A DNA stretch of 64,000 nt, taken from assembly GCA_015064885.1 (NCBI GenBank), contig SVRJ01000008.1:1-64000 (forward strand), given 5' to 3'. The notes under the pieces were generated by a model. That model searched no databases and was not told where the DNA came from. It saw only the letters and a list, made by a program, of their open reading frames with translations. Positions 36,616 through 44,816 of this stretch are shown piece by piece. Each line of letters begins with the position of its first letter. Within the stretch, counting starts at the first letter, position 1. A program made the position numbers and the translations under genes. Source of the DNA: Oscillospiraceae bacterium. GTDB taxonomy: Bacteria; Bacillota; Clostridia; Oscillospirales; CAG-272.

Positions 36616-37494
36616 TTAATTTCCGTAAGTATCAACTATATAATTTCCGACGTCGAATATAAATTTCGCCGCCGAGGGAATAAGCTCCTTCGGAAGTCTC
36701 TTGCAAACGGCAAGCTCGAAGTTAAAATCCCCCTCGTATCCTATGCTTTTGAGTGCCGTAACGGCATCCTCCCAGTTCACCGTACCAAGGTAAGGTATCG
36801 TATGGAGGTCTGTCTGACCTATATTATCATCAACGTGCGTAGCCTTGAGTCTCTTTCCGAGAGCCTCTATCTGGAGCCCTTGCGGAAGCTTCACTCTGTT
36901 TGCATGTCCGAAATCCCAGCAAGCACCCACGTATTCGGAATTATACGAGTCCACTATCTGTATAAGATCCTTAGCTACGGTTCCGTAACGGCGGTTTCCG
37001 TCGATGTCCGCCATATTTTCAAAGGCGATACCCACACCGTACTTCGATGCGAGCTCTACGTATTTATCGTATATTTCGTGGTTATAGGCGAGGTTTTTCT
37101 CGTCGTCAACAATGTATTTGTGGTCGGTGACCGGATGCACTACCGCCCACTTTACGCCGAGCATTCTGCTTATTTCGATGCTCCTTTTGGTCATTTCTAT
37201 AATAAATTCGTTCTTTTCGCAGCCTTCCGCGGCAGGATCGCTCGTTTTCCATTTATAATAGGGGAGGTGGCTCTGTCCGAACTCGACTCCGAGCCTTGCA
37301 GCCTCGTTTCCTATTCTGTCGACGAGGAACTCCCATCTGTCACCGTTGAGCTCTGTTTCATTTCTCTGCATTCCGCACATAACGAAATCCATTGTGGTAA
37401 AGCCAATTTCACGTGTTTTTCTCACAGACTCGAGATAAGCGTCGTCTCCGTTTTTAGCATCGTAAAATAAATTTACCATTGTGGAAACCTTCAT
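36616..37494 (-). CDS. Sugar phosphate isomerase/epimerase-like TIM barrel protein
   Basis: 292 aa, xylose isomerase-like fold. Likely metal ligands: Glu159 (AFENM), Asp194 and His197 (WDFGHAN), His220 (ATHVDD), Glu260 (FELA). Such proteins act on keto-sugars, inositols or hydroxypyruvate; the substrate here cannot be named. GGAGG 5 nt before the ATG overlaps a small inverted repeat GCGGAC-T-GTCCGC (37507-37519). Follows the amidase gene by 64 nt. Confidence 0.8.
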   Translation of the reverse strand: MKVSTMVNLFYDAKNGDDAYLESVRKTREIGFTTMDFVMCGMQRNETELNGDRWEFLVDRIGNEAARLGVEFGQSHLPYYKWKTSDPAAEGCEKNEFIIEMTKRSIEISRMLGVKWAVVHPVTDHKYIVDDEKNLAYNHEIYDKYVELASKYGVGIAFENMADIDGNRRYGTVAKDLIQIVDSYNSEYVGACWDFGHANRVKLPQGLQIEALGKRLKATHVDDNIGQTDLHTIPYLGTVNWEDAVTALKSIGYEGDFNFELAVCKRLPKELIPSAAKFIFDVGNYIVDTYGN

Positions 37495-37558
37495 ATTTCA
37501 CCTCCGCGGACAGTCCGCAACCTGATCTATATTATATATATTATATAAGGAAGGAAAA

Positions 37559-38155
37559 TTACATCCGGAAGACCTCGCAGATGACTCTCGCCTCTGCCTC
37601 GGCTATCCTCTCAAGCCCTTCGTCGCTCTGAAGGACCGAGCTGTCGTGCGGATTCGTATGAAAACCGTGCTCGATGAGGAATGCGTGCTTACATCCGCTC
37701 TGTGCACTGTGTCTTATAACTCCGTAATAATCCACGTCGTCTCTTTCGGGATAAAGTCTTATCTTTATGCCTCTGTCCTTTGTCTGCATCGCCTCGACGA
37801 CAGCGGCATTCAGCTTACGCGCGACGGGAACATTCCACTCCTTATCCGTAACAGAGTAGAAGACCTCCGAGCCGCAGACCTCCGAGTAGTTCGGCGCATT
37901 TGCACCCGGAGCGTTAGAATGTATCGAAATAAACATATCCGCCCCATTCTCGCCCGCGAGTCTTCCTCTTTCTTCAAGAGAGGGATCGTCCGTCACACTC
38001 TCGCGAGTGGTAAGGACGGTAAATCCCGCAGCCTCAAGCTTAGATCTGAGCTTACCTGCAAGTATAAAGTTCTGTGTTCCCTCATAGAAGCCTGCTTTTG
38101 TGGTATGCGGATTCCCTTTTTCACCGTGTCCCGGATCAAGTACTATTAAAGGCAT
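37559..38155 (-). CDS. N-acetylmuramoyl-L-alanine amidase, CwlD-like (Amidase_3)
   Basis: 198 aa, a single Amidase_3 domain. Zinc ligands His10 (DPGHG), Glu25 (YEG) and His79 (SIHSNA); catalytic Glu162 in IEHGFHTN. No signal peptide or wall-binding domain is visible, although export would be needed to reach peptidoglycan. It may be a processed or non-classically exported enzyme. CwlD-type amidases make the muramic lactam of the spore cortex; the role here is not proven. AGAGGTG 5 nt before the ATG. Confidence 0.85.
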   Translation of the reverse strand: MPLIVLDPGHGEKGNPHTTKAGFYEGTQNFILAGKLRSKLEAAGFTVLTTRESVTDDPSLEERGRLAGENGADMFISIHSNAPGANAPNYSEVCGSEVFYSVTDKEWNVPVARKLNAAVVEAMQTKDRGIKIRLYPERDDVDYYGVIRHSAQSGCKHAFLIEHGFHTNPHDSSVLQSDEGLERIAEAEARVICEVFRM

Positions 38156-38185
38156 AAGCGCACCTCTCTTTCTTTTTTCACTAAA

Positions 38186-38214
38186 ATTATAGCATAAACC
38201 CGCGCAAAAGTCAA
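38186..38214 (-). promoter_or_regulatory. Promoter of the amidase gene
   Basis: TTGACT, 17 bp, TATAAT on the minus strand, about 30 bp before the ATG. Its -35 lies 19 bp from the -35 of the divergent recG promoter. Confidence 0.8.
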
Positions 38215-38233
38215 GGCATTTTCAAGAATATGC

Positions 38234-38262
38234 TTGACAACGCAAAAAAAATCGTATATAAT
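38234..38262 (+). promoter_or_regulatory. Promoter of recG
   Basis: Perfect consensus: TTGACA, 17 bp, TATAAT on the plus strand, 28 bp before the recG ATG. Confidence 0.9.
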
Positions 38263-38290
38263 ATTATACGTAAGAAAAAAGGAGATCGAT

Positions 38291-40381
38291 ATGGAGCTTG
38301 AAAAGGTAAAAGGCATCGGAAAGGTAAGAAAAGAACTGTACGAAAAAATGGGGATCTTCAGTGCGGAGGAGCTTGTTCTCCATCTGCCGCAAAGGTACGA
38401 GGATAGAGGAACAATTGTTCTGCTATCCGACGCTCTCGACCGAGAAAAGCACTCCGCCCTCCTCACAGTTTCCTCAAATCCGCGCCTCGCAAGGATTAAA
38501 GGCGGCAGAAATATTGTAAAATTCACCGCTTTTGACGATTCTGCTACGGCGGAGCTGTCATTCTTCTGCAAGAACGTACACGCGATCCCGAAATATGAGA
38601 TCGGAGACAGAATAAGAGTCTTTGGTCGCTATCGCAGGATAGGCGGCAGAATATGCACGGACAACCCGATATGCGAGTTCGCGGATGGGAGAGTGCCGCT
38701 CGTCGGGCTTTTTCCGATATATTCGCTGACAAAGGGGCTCAGCTCTAAAATTGTGTCAAATAATGTCAGAAGTGCAATTGAAGCAGTAGAACAGAACAAT
38801 TGTTCTTTCTTTGATGAATATTTACCCGAAGAAATATGCGATAGCCGTTCTCTGCTTGGTTATGGCGACGCGCTGAGGCTTCTTCACGAGCCAAAAAGCT
38901 TTGAGGATGTCAAAAAGGCAGGCGACAGCATCTCCTACCGAGAATTCTTTATGTATTTTCTGATGCTGAAGCTGAACGGCAGACGAAGTGACGTAAAAAA
39001 AGACTATGATATGCACATAGAATATCCGAAAGAAGAGGTGGAGAGTCTTCCTTTCAAGCTGACGGACGGACAGAGTGCGGCTCTTCAAGGAATATATGAG
39101 GATCTCTCGTCCGATTTTTTGATGAAGCGCATAGTTATAGGAGACGTAGGCTGCGGAAAGACGGCTATAGCACAGTTTGCGGCACTTATGGTCCTTCGAA
39201 GCGGATATTCTGTAGCTCTTATGGCACCGACCGAGATACTTGCACGCCAGCATTACGATGGGCTGTGCGGATTCTTTGCAAAAAACGGTTTTGAGACGCT
39301 TCTTCTGATGGGTTCTACCTCTCAAAAAGCAAAAAGAGAGATAAGAGAGGCAATATCCGATAAAAACACTCCTCCAAAGCTGATAATCGGTACGCACGCT
39401 CTTATAAGCTCGAACGTTATCTTTGCCGAGGACTCGCTTAAGCTCGTAATAATAGACGAGCAGCACCGTTTTGGTGTAATGCAGCGTCAGGACCTCATCG
39501 GAAAGGATAGGAACGTAAATTCGCTCTCGCTCAGTGCAACTCCGATTCCGAGGACCTATGCAAAGATGCTTTACGGCGACTACGACACCTCTTTTATTAC
39601 CGAGCTTCCTCCGGGAAGGATCCCTGTGCGTACTATGAGGGTAGATTCAAGCTACAGAGAACGTCTCGAGGCGTTTATAATCAAAAAGTGTGCGGAAGGC
39701 CGCCAGGTGTACGTGGTTTGTCCTGCAATAGAGGCGACAGACGATGATGACGATGAAGATCGACGCATAAAGAAGGAACTTTCTGCAGAAGAACGCGCAA
39801 AACAGATGAAAAAGTCGCTTCCGACACTCAGAATAGGGCTTTTGCACGGAAAAATGAAGGCTGTCGAAAAAAGTGAAGTAATGGACGCCTTCAAATCGCA
39901 CGAGCTTGACGTTTTGGTGTCCACAACGGTCATTGAGGTGGGAGTAAACGTGCCGAACGCAACATTGATGATAATTGAAGGCGCAGACAGATTCGGCCTT
40001 GCCCAGCTTCACCAGCTGAGAGGACGTATAGCACGAAGCTCATATGAAGCTTTCTGCGTTCTCGTCTCGGATTCGAGAAGCGCGGAGGCTCTTTCAAGAC
40101 TTGACACGCTCGTAAAGTACAGAAGCGGATTCGACGTGTCAAAGAAGGATCTCGAAGTGCGCGGACCCGGCGATCTCTTCACAATGTCGGGGGCGGACCG
40201 CAATATACGGCAAAGCGGTGAGGAAAGATTCAAATTTGCACGTTTTTCAACCGATGAGGGCATAATCGAGCGCACACACGGCGATGCCGAGGCTTTTCTG
40301 AAGAAATACCCCGACATTTCTGTCTTTCCGAGGTTGAAGGAGAAATTCGACTCCTATCTTGAAATCAAGATCGAAGAATAA
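38291..40381 (+). CDS. recG: ATP-dependent DNA helicase RecG
   Basis: 696 aa from the ATG at 38291 (AAGGAG 6 nt upstream). Remodels stalled forks and Holliday junctions. The wedge/OB domain fills about 1-160. The helicase core has Walker A GDVGCGKT (284-291), DEQH box (IIDEQHRFG) and the SATPIPRT motif. It continues with TTVIEVGVNVPNA, QLRGRIARS and the TRG-like C-terminal part (ERFKFARFST). Two exact GAACAATTGTTC palindromes lie inside the gene at 38409 and 38794. The gene ends just before the parS cluster. Confidence 0.96.
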   Translation: MELEKVKGIGKVRKELYEKMGIFSAEELVLHLPQRYEDRGTIVLLSDALDREKHSALLTVSSNPRLARIKGGRNIVKFTAFDDSATAELSFFCKNVHAIPKYEIGDRIRVFGRYRRIGGRICTDNPICEFADGRVPLVGLFPIYSLTKGLSSKIVSNNVRSAIEAVEQNNCSFFDEYLPEEICDSRSLLGYGDALRLLHEPKSFEDVKKAGDSISYREFFMYFLMLKLNGRRSDVKKDYDMHIEYPKEEVESLPFKLTDGQSAALQGIYEDLSSDFLMKRIVIGDVGCGKTAIAQFAALMVLRSGYSVALMAPTEILARQHYDGLCGFFAKNGFETLLLMGSTSQKAKREIREAISDKNTPPKLIIGTHALISSNVIFAEDSLKLVIIDEQHRFGVMQRQDLIGKDRNVNSLSLSATPIPRTYAKMLYGDYDTSFITELPPGRIPVRTMRVDSSYRERLEAFIIKKCAEGRQVYVVCPAIEATDDDDDEDRRIKKELSAEERAKQMKKSLPTLRIGLLHGKMKAVEKSEVMDAFKSHELDVLVSTTVIEVGVNVPNATLMIIEGADRFGLAQLHQLRGRIARSSYEAFCVLVSDSRSAEALSRLDTLVKYRSGFDVSKKDLEVRGPGDLFTMSGADRNIRQSGEERFKFARFSTDEGIIERTHGDAEAFLKKYPDISVFPRLKEKFDSYLEIKIEE

Positions 40382-40382
40382 C

Positions 40383-40414
40383 AAAAAAGATGTTCCACGT
40401 GGAACATCTTTTTT
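40383..40414. terminator. Bidirectional terminator between recG and cca, containing parS site 1
   Basis: A 32 bp perfect palindrome: six A, GA, the 16 bp parS-like core, TC, six T. It starts 2 nt after the recG stop and can end transcription from both convergent genes. Confidence 0.75.
40391..40406. other. parS-like ParB-binding site 1
   Basis: TGTTCCACGTGGAACA, a perfect palindrome. The Bacillus consensus is TGTTNCACGTGAAACA and the Pseudomonas form has the same GTTCCACGTGGAAC core. First of three sites spaced 41 and 44 bp apart (centre to centre). Confidence 0.8.
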
Positions 40415-40431
40415 ATTTACTTATATTCAAA

Positions 40432-40447
40432 GGTTCCACGTGGAACA
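40432..40447. other. parS-like ParB-binding site 2
   Basis: GGTTCCACGTGGAACA, matching site 1 in 15 of 16 positions. Not flanked by A/T runs, so it is not explained as a terminator. Confidence 0.8.
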
Positions 40448-40475
40448 TTCTTATAATTTATGTGACAGGTTTAAA

Positions 40476-40491
40476 TGTTCCACGTGGAACA
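40476..40491. other. parS-like ParB-binding site 3
   Basis: TGTTCCACGTGGAACA, identical to site 1, 2 nt beyond the cca stop codon. Confidence 0.8.
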
Positions 40492-40493
40492 TT

Positions 40494-41717
40494 TCATTCT
40501 ATGATATTTTCTATAGCCGAAAGCAGAGCCTCGCGCTCGTTTTCGACCTTCTGATCAACGACGAGAAGAACAAGTGCTTCCGTGATCTCGCTGAGAGATC
40601 TTTTTGGTAGGTTGTAGCGAGAGATGATGTCGTTTCCGTTGATCTTCAGATCCTTGCGTGACCATATCATGCTTGTATCCGAAAGAATAGCTCTTACCTC
40701 GGGGAGTATACGTGCCGGAACGAGAAGATCGTGCTCGGCAATAAGTGCTGCATATTCCGCAAGCTTTCCGTAGCGATAGCAGAAGCGTCTGAGCGATTGG
40801 TCAGGGTCACTTACAAGGCTTCTGTATGCCTCAAGAATGCTTTTCACCTCTGTTGCTTCATTTTTGGTGAAATTTATCCGTGAGCTCGCTTCGGCAAATT
40901 TCTCGTCGGTACAGTTTTTGAAAAACGCCGCACTTCTGAGCGTGTAGATCGGCGGAAGCTTTTCGAGGTCCTTCAAATATTCGGGATCAAGCTTGAGTCC
41001 GGGAAAAATAAACGTAAAGATGCCGTACTTTTTCATTGTTACGATCGCTTTGGAACAAAAAGGCGCGGTAAGTATCTTTTTCCATTCCTCGTTTATGCGC
41101 TCGCGCGAGATATATTCAAGTCTGTATGCGCATATTGAGGTGGCCTCAAGTGTTTTTTCCTCTATCGTATAAAGAAGGGTCGCCGAAAATCTGTATGCGC
41201 GCATTATTCTGAGTGCGTCCTCGGCAAATCTGTCGAGAGGAACACCGACCGCGCATATCTCATTATTGGCGAGATCTCTCATTCCTCTGAAAGGATCCTC
41301 GAGATCCTTGTAGAGGTTAAGCGCCATTGCATTTATCGTAAAATCACGGCGTTCAAGGTCCTCATAGAGACTATCCGTAAACATAACATTCTCGGGATGG
41401 CGCGAATCCTTATATTCGCCGTCTGTTCTGAAGGTGGTTATTTCTATAAGCTCACCGTCTACGTTTACGGTGACGGTGCCGTGCTTCAGCCCGGTATCGT
41501 AAACAGGGTACTCACAGAACAATTGTTTTGTCAGCTCGGGCGGTGTTTCGGTCGCAACGTCCCAGTCGTGCACAGGGGCACCGCGCATAATATCTCTGAC
41601 CGCTCCTCCTACTATGTACGCTCTGTATCCGTGTGCGCCAAAGACCGCAAGAACAGTCTTGACGGGGGTCGGTATTTCGTAGTAGGGGAGATTACTCATA
41701 TAAAATTGCTCATTCAT
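40494..41717 (-). CDS. cca: CCA tRNA nucleotidyltransferase (poly(A) polymerase family)
   Basis: 407 aa, class II nucleotidyltransferase. Adds or repairs the 3' CCA of tRNAs. Motif A has YIVGGAVRDIMRG and DWDVAT (the two metal Asp). ERRDFTINAMALN is motif B-like, and EDALRIMRAYRFSATL is the template-binding helix. The C-terminal 180 residues are helical, and no HD domain is evident. The ATG at 41717 follows AAGGAAC, which is part of a GAACATTTGTTC palindrome. Converges on recG. Confidence 0.9.
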   Translation of the reverse strand: MNEQFYMSNLPYYEIPTPVKTVLAVFGAHGYRAYIVGGAVRDIMRGAPVHDWDVATETPPELTKQLFCEYPVYDTGLKHGTVTVNVDGELIEITTFRTDGEYKDSRHPENVMFTDSLYEDLERRDFTINAMALNLYKDLEDPFRGMRDLANNEICAVGVPLDRFAEDALRIMRAYRFSATLLYTIEEKTLEATSICAYRLEYISRERINEEWKKILTAPFCSKAIVTMKKYGIFTFIFPGLKLDPEYLKDLEKLPPIYTLRSAAFFKNCTDEKFAEASSRINFTKNEATEVKSILEAYRSLVSDPDQSLRRFCYRYGKLAEYAALIAEHDLLVPARILPEVRAILSDTSMIWSRKDLKINGNDIISRYNLPKRSLSEITEALVLLVVDQKVENEREALLSAIENIIE

Positions 41718-41718
41718 A

Positions 41719-41730
41719 GAACATTTGTTC
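41719..41730. promoter_or_regulatory. LexA-like box at the cca start
   Basis: GAACATTTGTTC fits GAAC-N4-GTTC, the core of LexA operators in Firmicutes. It overlaps the Shine-Dalgarno region of cca. Related palindromes lie in recG (38409-38420 and 38794-38805, both GAACAATTGTTC). Confidence 0.35.
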
Positions 41731-41823
41731 CTTTTTGTTTATTATCTTATCGGCTGATCTTTTTGTTTTCGGTCGTTTTAATATTCATGGTCACATTTTC
41801 GGGGAGCGCTCTCCCCTTTGGAT

Positions 41824-41907
41824 TCATTTTCGCTTTTTGCCTATGCCGAATATTTTTTTCAGTATGGACGAGAGCAGGCTGTTTGGCTTCATTACTACTA
41901 TTTTCAC
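41824..41907 (-). CDS. spoVM: SpoVM-like 27 aa amphipathic peptide
   Basis: 27 aa, GTG start at 41907 with GGAGG 8 nt upstream. Begins MKIVVMKPNSLL and ends KKIFGIGKKRK. Aligned without gaps to Bacillus SpoVM (26 aa) it shares Met1, Lys2, Lys7, Leu12, Ile15, basic residue 17, Gly21 and basic residues 24-25. A Pro is present, shifted by one position. SpoVM is a curvature-sensing amphipathic helix that marks the forespore membrane and anchors the spore coat ATPase SpoIVA. Genomic position close to recG is also seen in Bacillus. Name by similarity of a very short sequence, so moderate confidence. Confidence 0.6.
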   Translation of the reverse strand: MKIVVMKPNSLLSSILKKIFGIGKKRK

Positions 41908-41963
41908 GCAAGTTACCTCCGCATTTCAGTTTACTACAGTATATGAACGCAAGGAAAAAAGGT

Positions 41964-42009
41964 GAAAAAAAGCAGGACCGTTTCACAACAAGCCGTGAAA
42001 CAGCCCTGC
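41964..42009 (-). terminator. Terminator after fba
   Basis: Nested stem GCAGG...GTTTCAC/GTGAAAC...CCTGC followed by TTTTTTT on the minus strand, about 25 nt past the fba stop. Confidence 0.85.
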
Positions 42010-42032
42010 GAAAGCTGTTTTATTCGTTAATT

Positions 42033-42995
42033 TCAGTTAAGAGAGCCGGAAGAACCGAGAACGTTCTTGATCTTGTGCTGAACCATCTTCTTGACCTCTT
42101 CACGAGCTACCTTGAGGTATGCTCTGGGGTCGAACGCTGCGGGATCTTCATTGAATACTCTGCGGATACCTGCTGTCATAGCGAGACGGATATCAGAGTC
42201 GATGTTGATCTTACATACAGCCATCTGAGCCGCACGGCGGAGCTGCTCTTCGGGGATACCTACTGCGTCGGGAAGCTTGCCGCCGAGAGCGTTGATCTCA
42301 GCTACGTATTCCTGAGGAACAGAGGAAGCACCGTGGAGAACGATCGGGAACTCGGGGAGTCTCTTCTCGATCTCTTCGAGAATATCGAAGCGGAGCGGGG
42401 GAGGAACGAGGATACCCTTTTCGTTTCTTGTGCACTGAGCGGGTGTGAACTTATATGCACCGTGAGAAGTACCGATAGAAATTGCAAGAGAGTCAACGCC
42501 TGTACGGGAAACGAACTCTTCAACCTCTTCGGGACGTGTGTAAGAGGAATGCTCTGCTACAACGTCGTCCTCAACACCTGCGAGAACACCGAGCTCACCT
42601 TCAACAACACAGCCGTTAGCGTGTGCATATTCAACTACCTTTCTTGTGAGGGCGATATTGTCCTCGAAGGAGTGATGAGAGCCGTCGATCATAACCGAAG
42701 TAAATCCGCCGTCGATACAGGACTTGCAGATCTCGAAGGAATCGCCGTGGTCAAGGTGGAGAGCCATATCAACACCTGTGTCCTCGATAGCAGCCTTAGC
42801 GAGGCCCATGAGGTAAGCGTGCTTTGCATACTTTCTTGCGCCTGCGGAAACCTGAAGGATAACAGGGGACTTTTCTTCTGCAGCAGCCTCTGTAATAGCC
42901 TGGATGATCTCCATATTGTTGATGTTAAAAGCACCGATAGCGTATCCGCCTGCGTATGCCTTTTTGAACATTTCTTTCGTAGTTACGAGAGCCAT
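42033..42995 (-). CDS. fba: Class II fructose-bisphosphate aldolase
   Basis: 320 aa. Zn-dependent glycolytic aldolase. Catalytic Asp82 and zinc ligand His83 (HLDHGD), Glu134 (GELG), His178 (GTSHGAYKF) and VLHGASS for the second zinc His. AGGAG 8 nt before the ATG; a TATAAT at 43033-43038 about 40 bp upstream is the probable -10, with a poor -35. Monocistronic, with its own terminator. Confidence 0.95.
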   Translation of the reverse strand: MALVTTKEMFKKAYAGGYAIGAFNINNMEIIQAITEAAAEEKSPVILQVSAGARKYAKHAYLMGLAKAAIEDTGVDMALHLDHGDSFEICKSCIDGGFTSVMIDGSHHSFEDNIALTRKVVEYAHANGCVVEGELGVLAGVEDDVVAEHSSYTRPEEVEEFVSRTGVDSLAISIGTSHGAYKFTPAQCTRNEKGILVPPPLRFDILEEIEKRLPEFPIVLHGASSVPQEYVAEINALGGKLPDAVGIPEEQLRRAAQMAVCKINIDSDIRLAMTAGIRRVFNEDPAAFDPRAYLKVAREEVKKMVQHKIKNVLGSSGSLN

Positions 42996-43120
42996 AATTT
43001 ATATCTCCTATATTAAAATTTTTTACCTTATGATTATACCATTTATCTGTGAAAAATGCTACATATACGGGTTAATTTTTTGTAAAACAGAAACATTGTC
43101 TTAACATTTACCGTCTGTTA

Positions 43121-43750
43121 TCAATACGTAGGGTAGTCGAGTCTCCATCCGTCGGGAGTGAGAGCTATCGCGAGAGTGAGCTTTTCGCTCTTGCCCTTCT
43201 TTGAGGACATTATCTCAAAGGTAACGTAGTCGGCTCTGCTCGGCTTTGTTATAACGATGGTGGAGAAATCGTAGGTCCTCGTTTCATCACCGAGGATATT
43301 GTTCGGGTCCTCCTTCTCTTCGTCGACCGCAACGTCGGCTACAGGGATATGCTTTAAGAGGTATCCCTCACTGTCCATATATCTCGCCCTTATTATGCTT
43401 CCCGCAACAGAATCGTATTTACCCGTGAAGGTGACCTCGTATATAGGCTCGAGATATTCCTTTGTGTACACCTTTTCGGCAGCTTCTTTTATATCGTCTA
43501 CAGAGAAGAATCCGGTATCAAAGGCGACGCACTTATAGTTTTCAAAGGGGGATTCAAGTCTGTCGTCGGTATCGAGTCCTTTTCCGAAGAGAATAGAGTT
43601 GATATTCTGCGACTCGGCTATAAGAGTTTCTATCTCTCCTCTTATCTCACTGAGCTCGGGAGGTCTCGAGCAGGAGGAAGCTGCACATACAAAGCAGGAT
43701 ACGAGCATAAGCGCGAGGAGTATTCTCGCTATGAGTTTTGTTTTTTTCAT
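43121..43750 (-). CDS. Lipoprotein of unknown function
   Basis: 209 aa. Signal peptide of about 26 residues with an SSC lipobox-like end, then a soluble alpha/beta domain. Family not recognised. Third gene of an operon: 14 nt after the polytopic membrane protein gene, which itself follows the DUF3737 gene by 14 nt. No clear terminator is visible behind it. Confidence 0.7.
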   Translation of the reverse strand: MKKTKLIARILLALMLVSCFVCAASSCSRPPELSEIRGEIETLIAESQNINSILFGKGLDTDDRLESPFENYKCVAFDTGFFSVDDIKEAAEKVYTKEYLEPIYEVTFTGKYDSVAGSIIRARYMDSEGYLLKHIPVADVAVDEEKEDPNNILGDETRTYDFSTIVITKPSRADYVTFEIMSSKKGKSEKLTLAIALTPDGWRLDYPTY

Positions 43751-43764
43751 ACCTTTTTTTCCTT

Positions 43765-44802
43765 TCAGTCTTCTTTTGTATCGGTATTTTGTTCGTTTAT
43801 CTCGCTTAAGTCGTCGGAGAGCATTTCGTTTTCCGATTCGGCATCAAAGCTGACGCTTGCATTTATCTCCTCGGTATAGCTTTCACCGTCTTCACCGTCT
43901 TCGGCGTCCTCGCTATCATCCTTTTTCATATTGAGGGATGCGACCTCATCGTCGTACGCGCTCCATTTTGCGTCGCATATCGGCTTCGCCTGCTTACAGG
44001 GAGTATAAGAGCAGACGGCAAATCCACAGAGCGAGATATAGAGGAGAGCATCAACGAGGTAGGAGAACACGGTATTCACCTTTGAGTAGTAGCATATCAC
44101 CGTAACGAGCGCAAACGAAAGCACGAACACGGGAGCGGCAAGGAGGGTGAATATTCTCAGATGCGGTGAGGTCTCGTGTATATCAAACTCACACTTTGCT
44201 GTATAGACGAGCGCGAGCATAAGAGCTATGCTTGCTATCTGGAAGGATATCTTCACAGGGTCGTTCATCTCTATATTTCCGTCGAACTGTATCTCTATAG
44301 CACGGACGAGCACCACGCCTGCGGGGGAGGCGGCAAGGAAGGCACGCTTTGGAGAGTTCTTTTCATTCTTTCCGAAGGCATAGACAAAGAGTGCCGCTGC
44401 GGAAACAAGAGAAAGAATAACGATTATAAGAAGGAAGTTGACCTTTTTGGCGTTTGCGGCCGAAAGAGAGGTCTTCTCGGTGAGGTATTCATTCCACTTT
44501 ACGTATGCGTATACGAGCATAAGGCATCCGCTCGTAGATGAGAAGAAGCGAAAAGGGGAGGAGGAATAATTTATTACCTGTGAGATGTCTCTTTTCTTTA
44601 TCGGAAAGACGATCGCGGCAAAGAAGACGAGTGAAAGAAGCATCACTATATCAGCCGCGGTATTCATAGGTGCAGACGCAGAGAAGAATCCTATCTCGCG
44701 GTCAAATTCGACAAACATTGCCGCACATTGGAGGGCGGTTGCCGCAAGCGAAAAGACTCCGCTCATGATAAACGCCGTCTTCATCTTTTGAAATGTATTC
44801 AT
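43765..44802 (-). CDS. Polytopic membrane protein with acidic tail, unknown function
   Basis: 345 aa. About eight hydrophobic segments up to residue 260, then a soluble C-terminal tail of 80 residues rich in Glu and Asp. Family not recognised; the plan resembles the protein at 17917-18909, which is also followed by an extracytoplasmic-domain protein. CGGAG upstream of the ATG. Confidence 0.7.
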   Translation of the reverse strand: MNTFQKMKTAFIMSGVFSLAATALQCAAMFVEFDREIGFFSASAPMNTAADIVMLLSLVFFAAIVFPIKKRDISQVINYSSSPFRFFSSTSGCLMLVYAYVKWNEYLTEKTSLSAANAKKVNFLLIIVILSLVSAAALFVYAFGKNEKNSPKRAFLAASPAGVVLVRAIEIQFDGNIEMNDPVKISFQIASIALMLALVYTAKCEFDIHETSPHLRIFTLLAAPVFVLSFALVTVICYYSKVNTVFSYLVDALLYISLCGFAVCSYTPCKQAKPICDAKWSAYDDEVASLNMKKDDSEDAEDGEDGESYTEEINASVSFDAESENEMLSDDLSEINEQNTDTKED

Positions 44803-44816
44803 ATATATACTCCGTT

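Noticed and set aside
41747-41986. 79-codon minus-strand ORF between cca and fba
   Set aside because: Starts in the fba terminator and lacks a ribosome-binding site; the short SpoVM-like frame inside this interval is better supported.
41397-43016. 539-codon plus-strand ORF opposite cca and fba
   Set aside because: Shadow ORF that crosses the terminator and promoter regions of the real genes.
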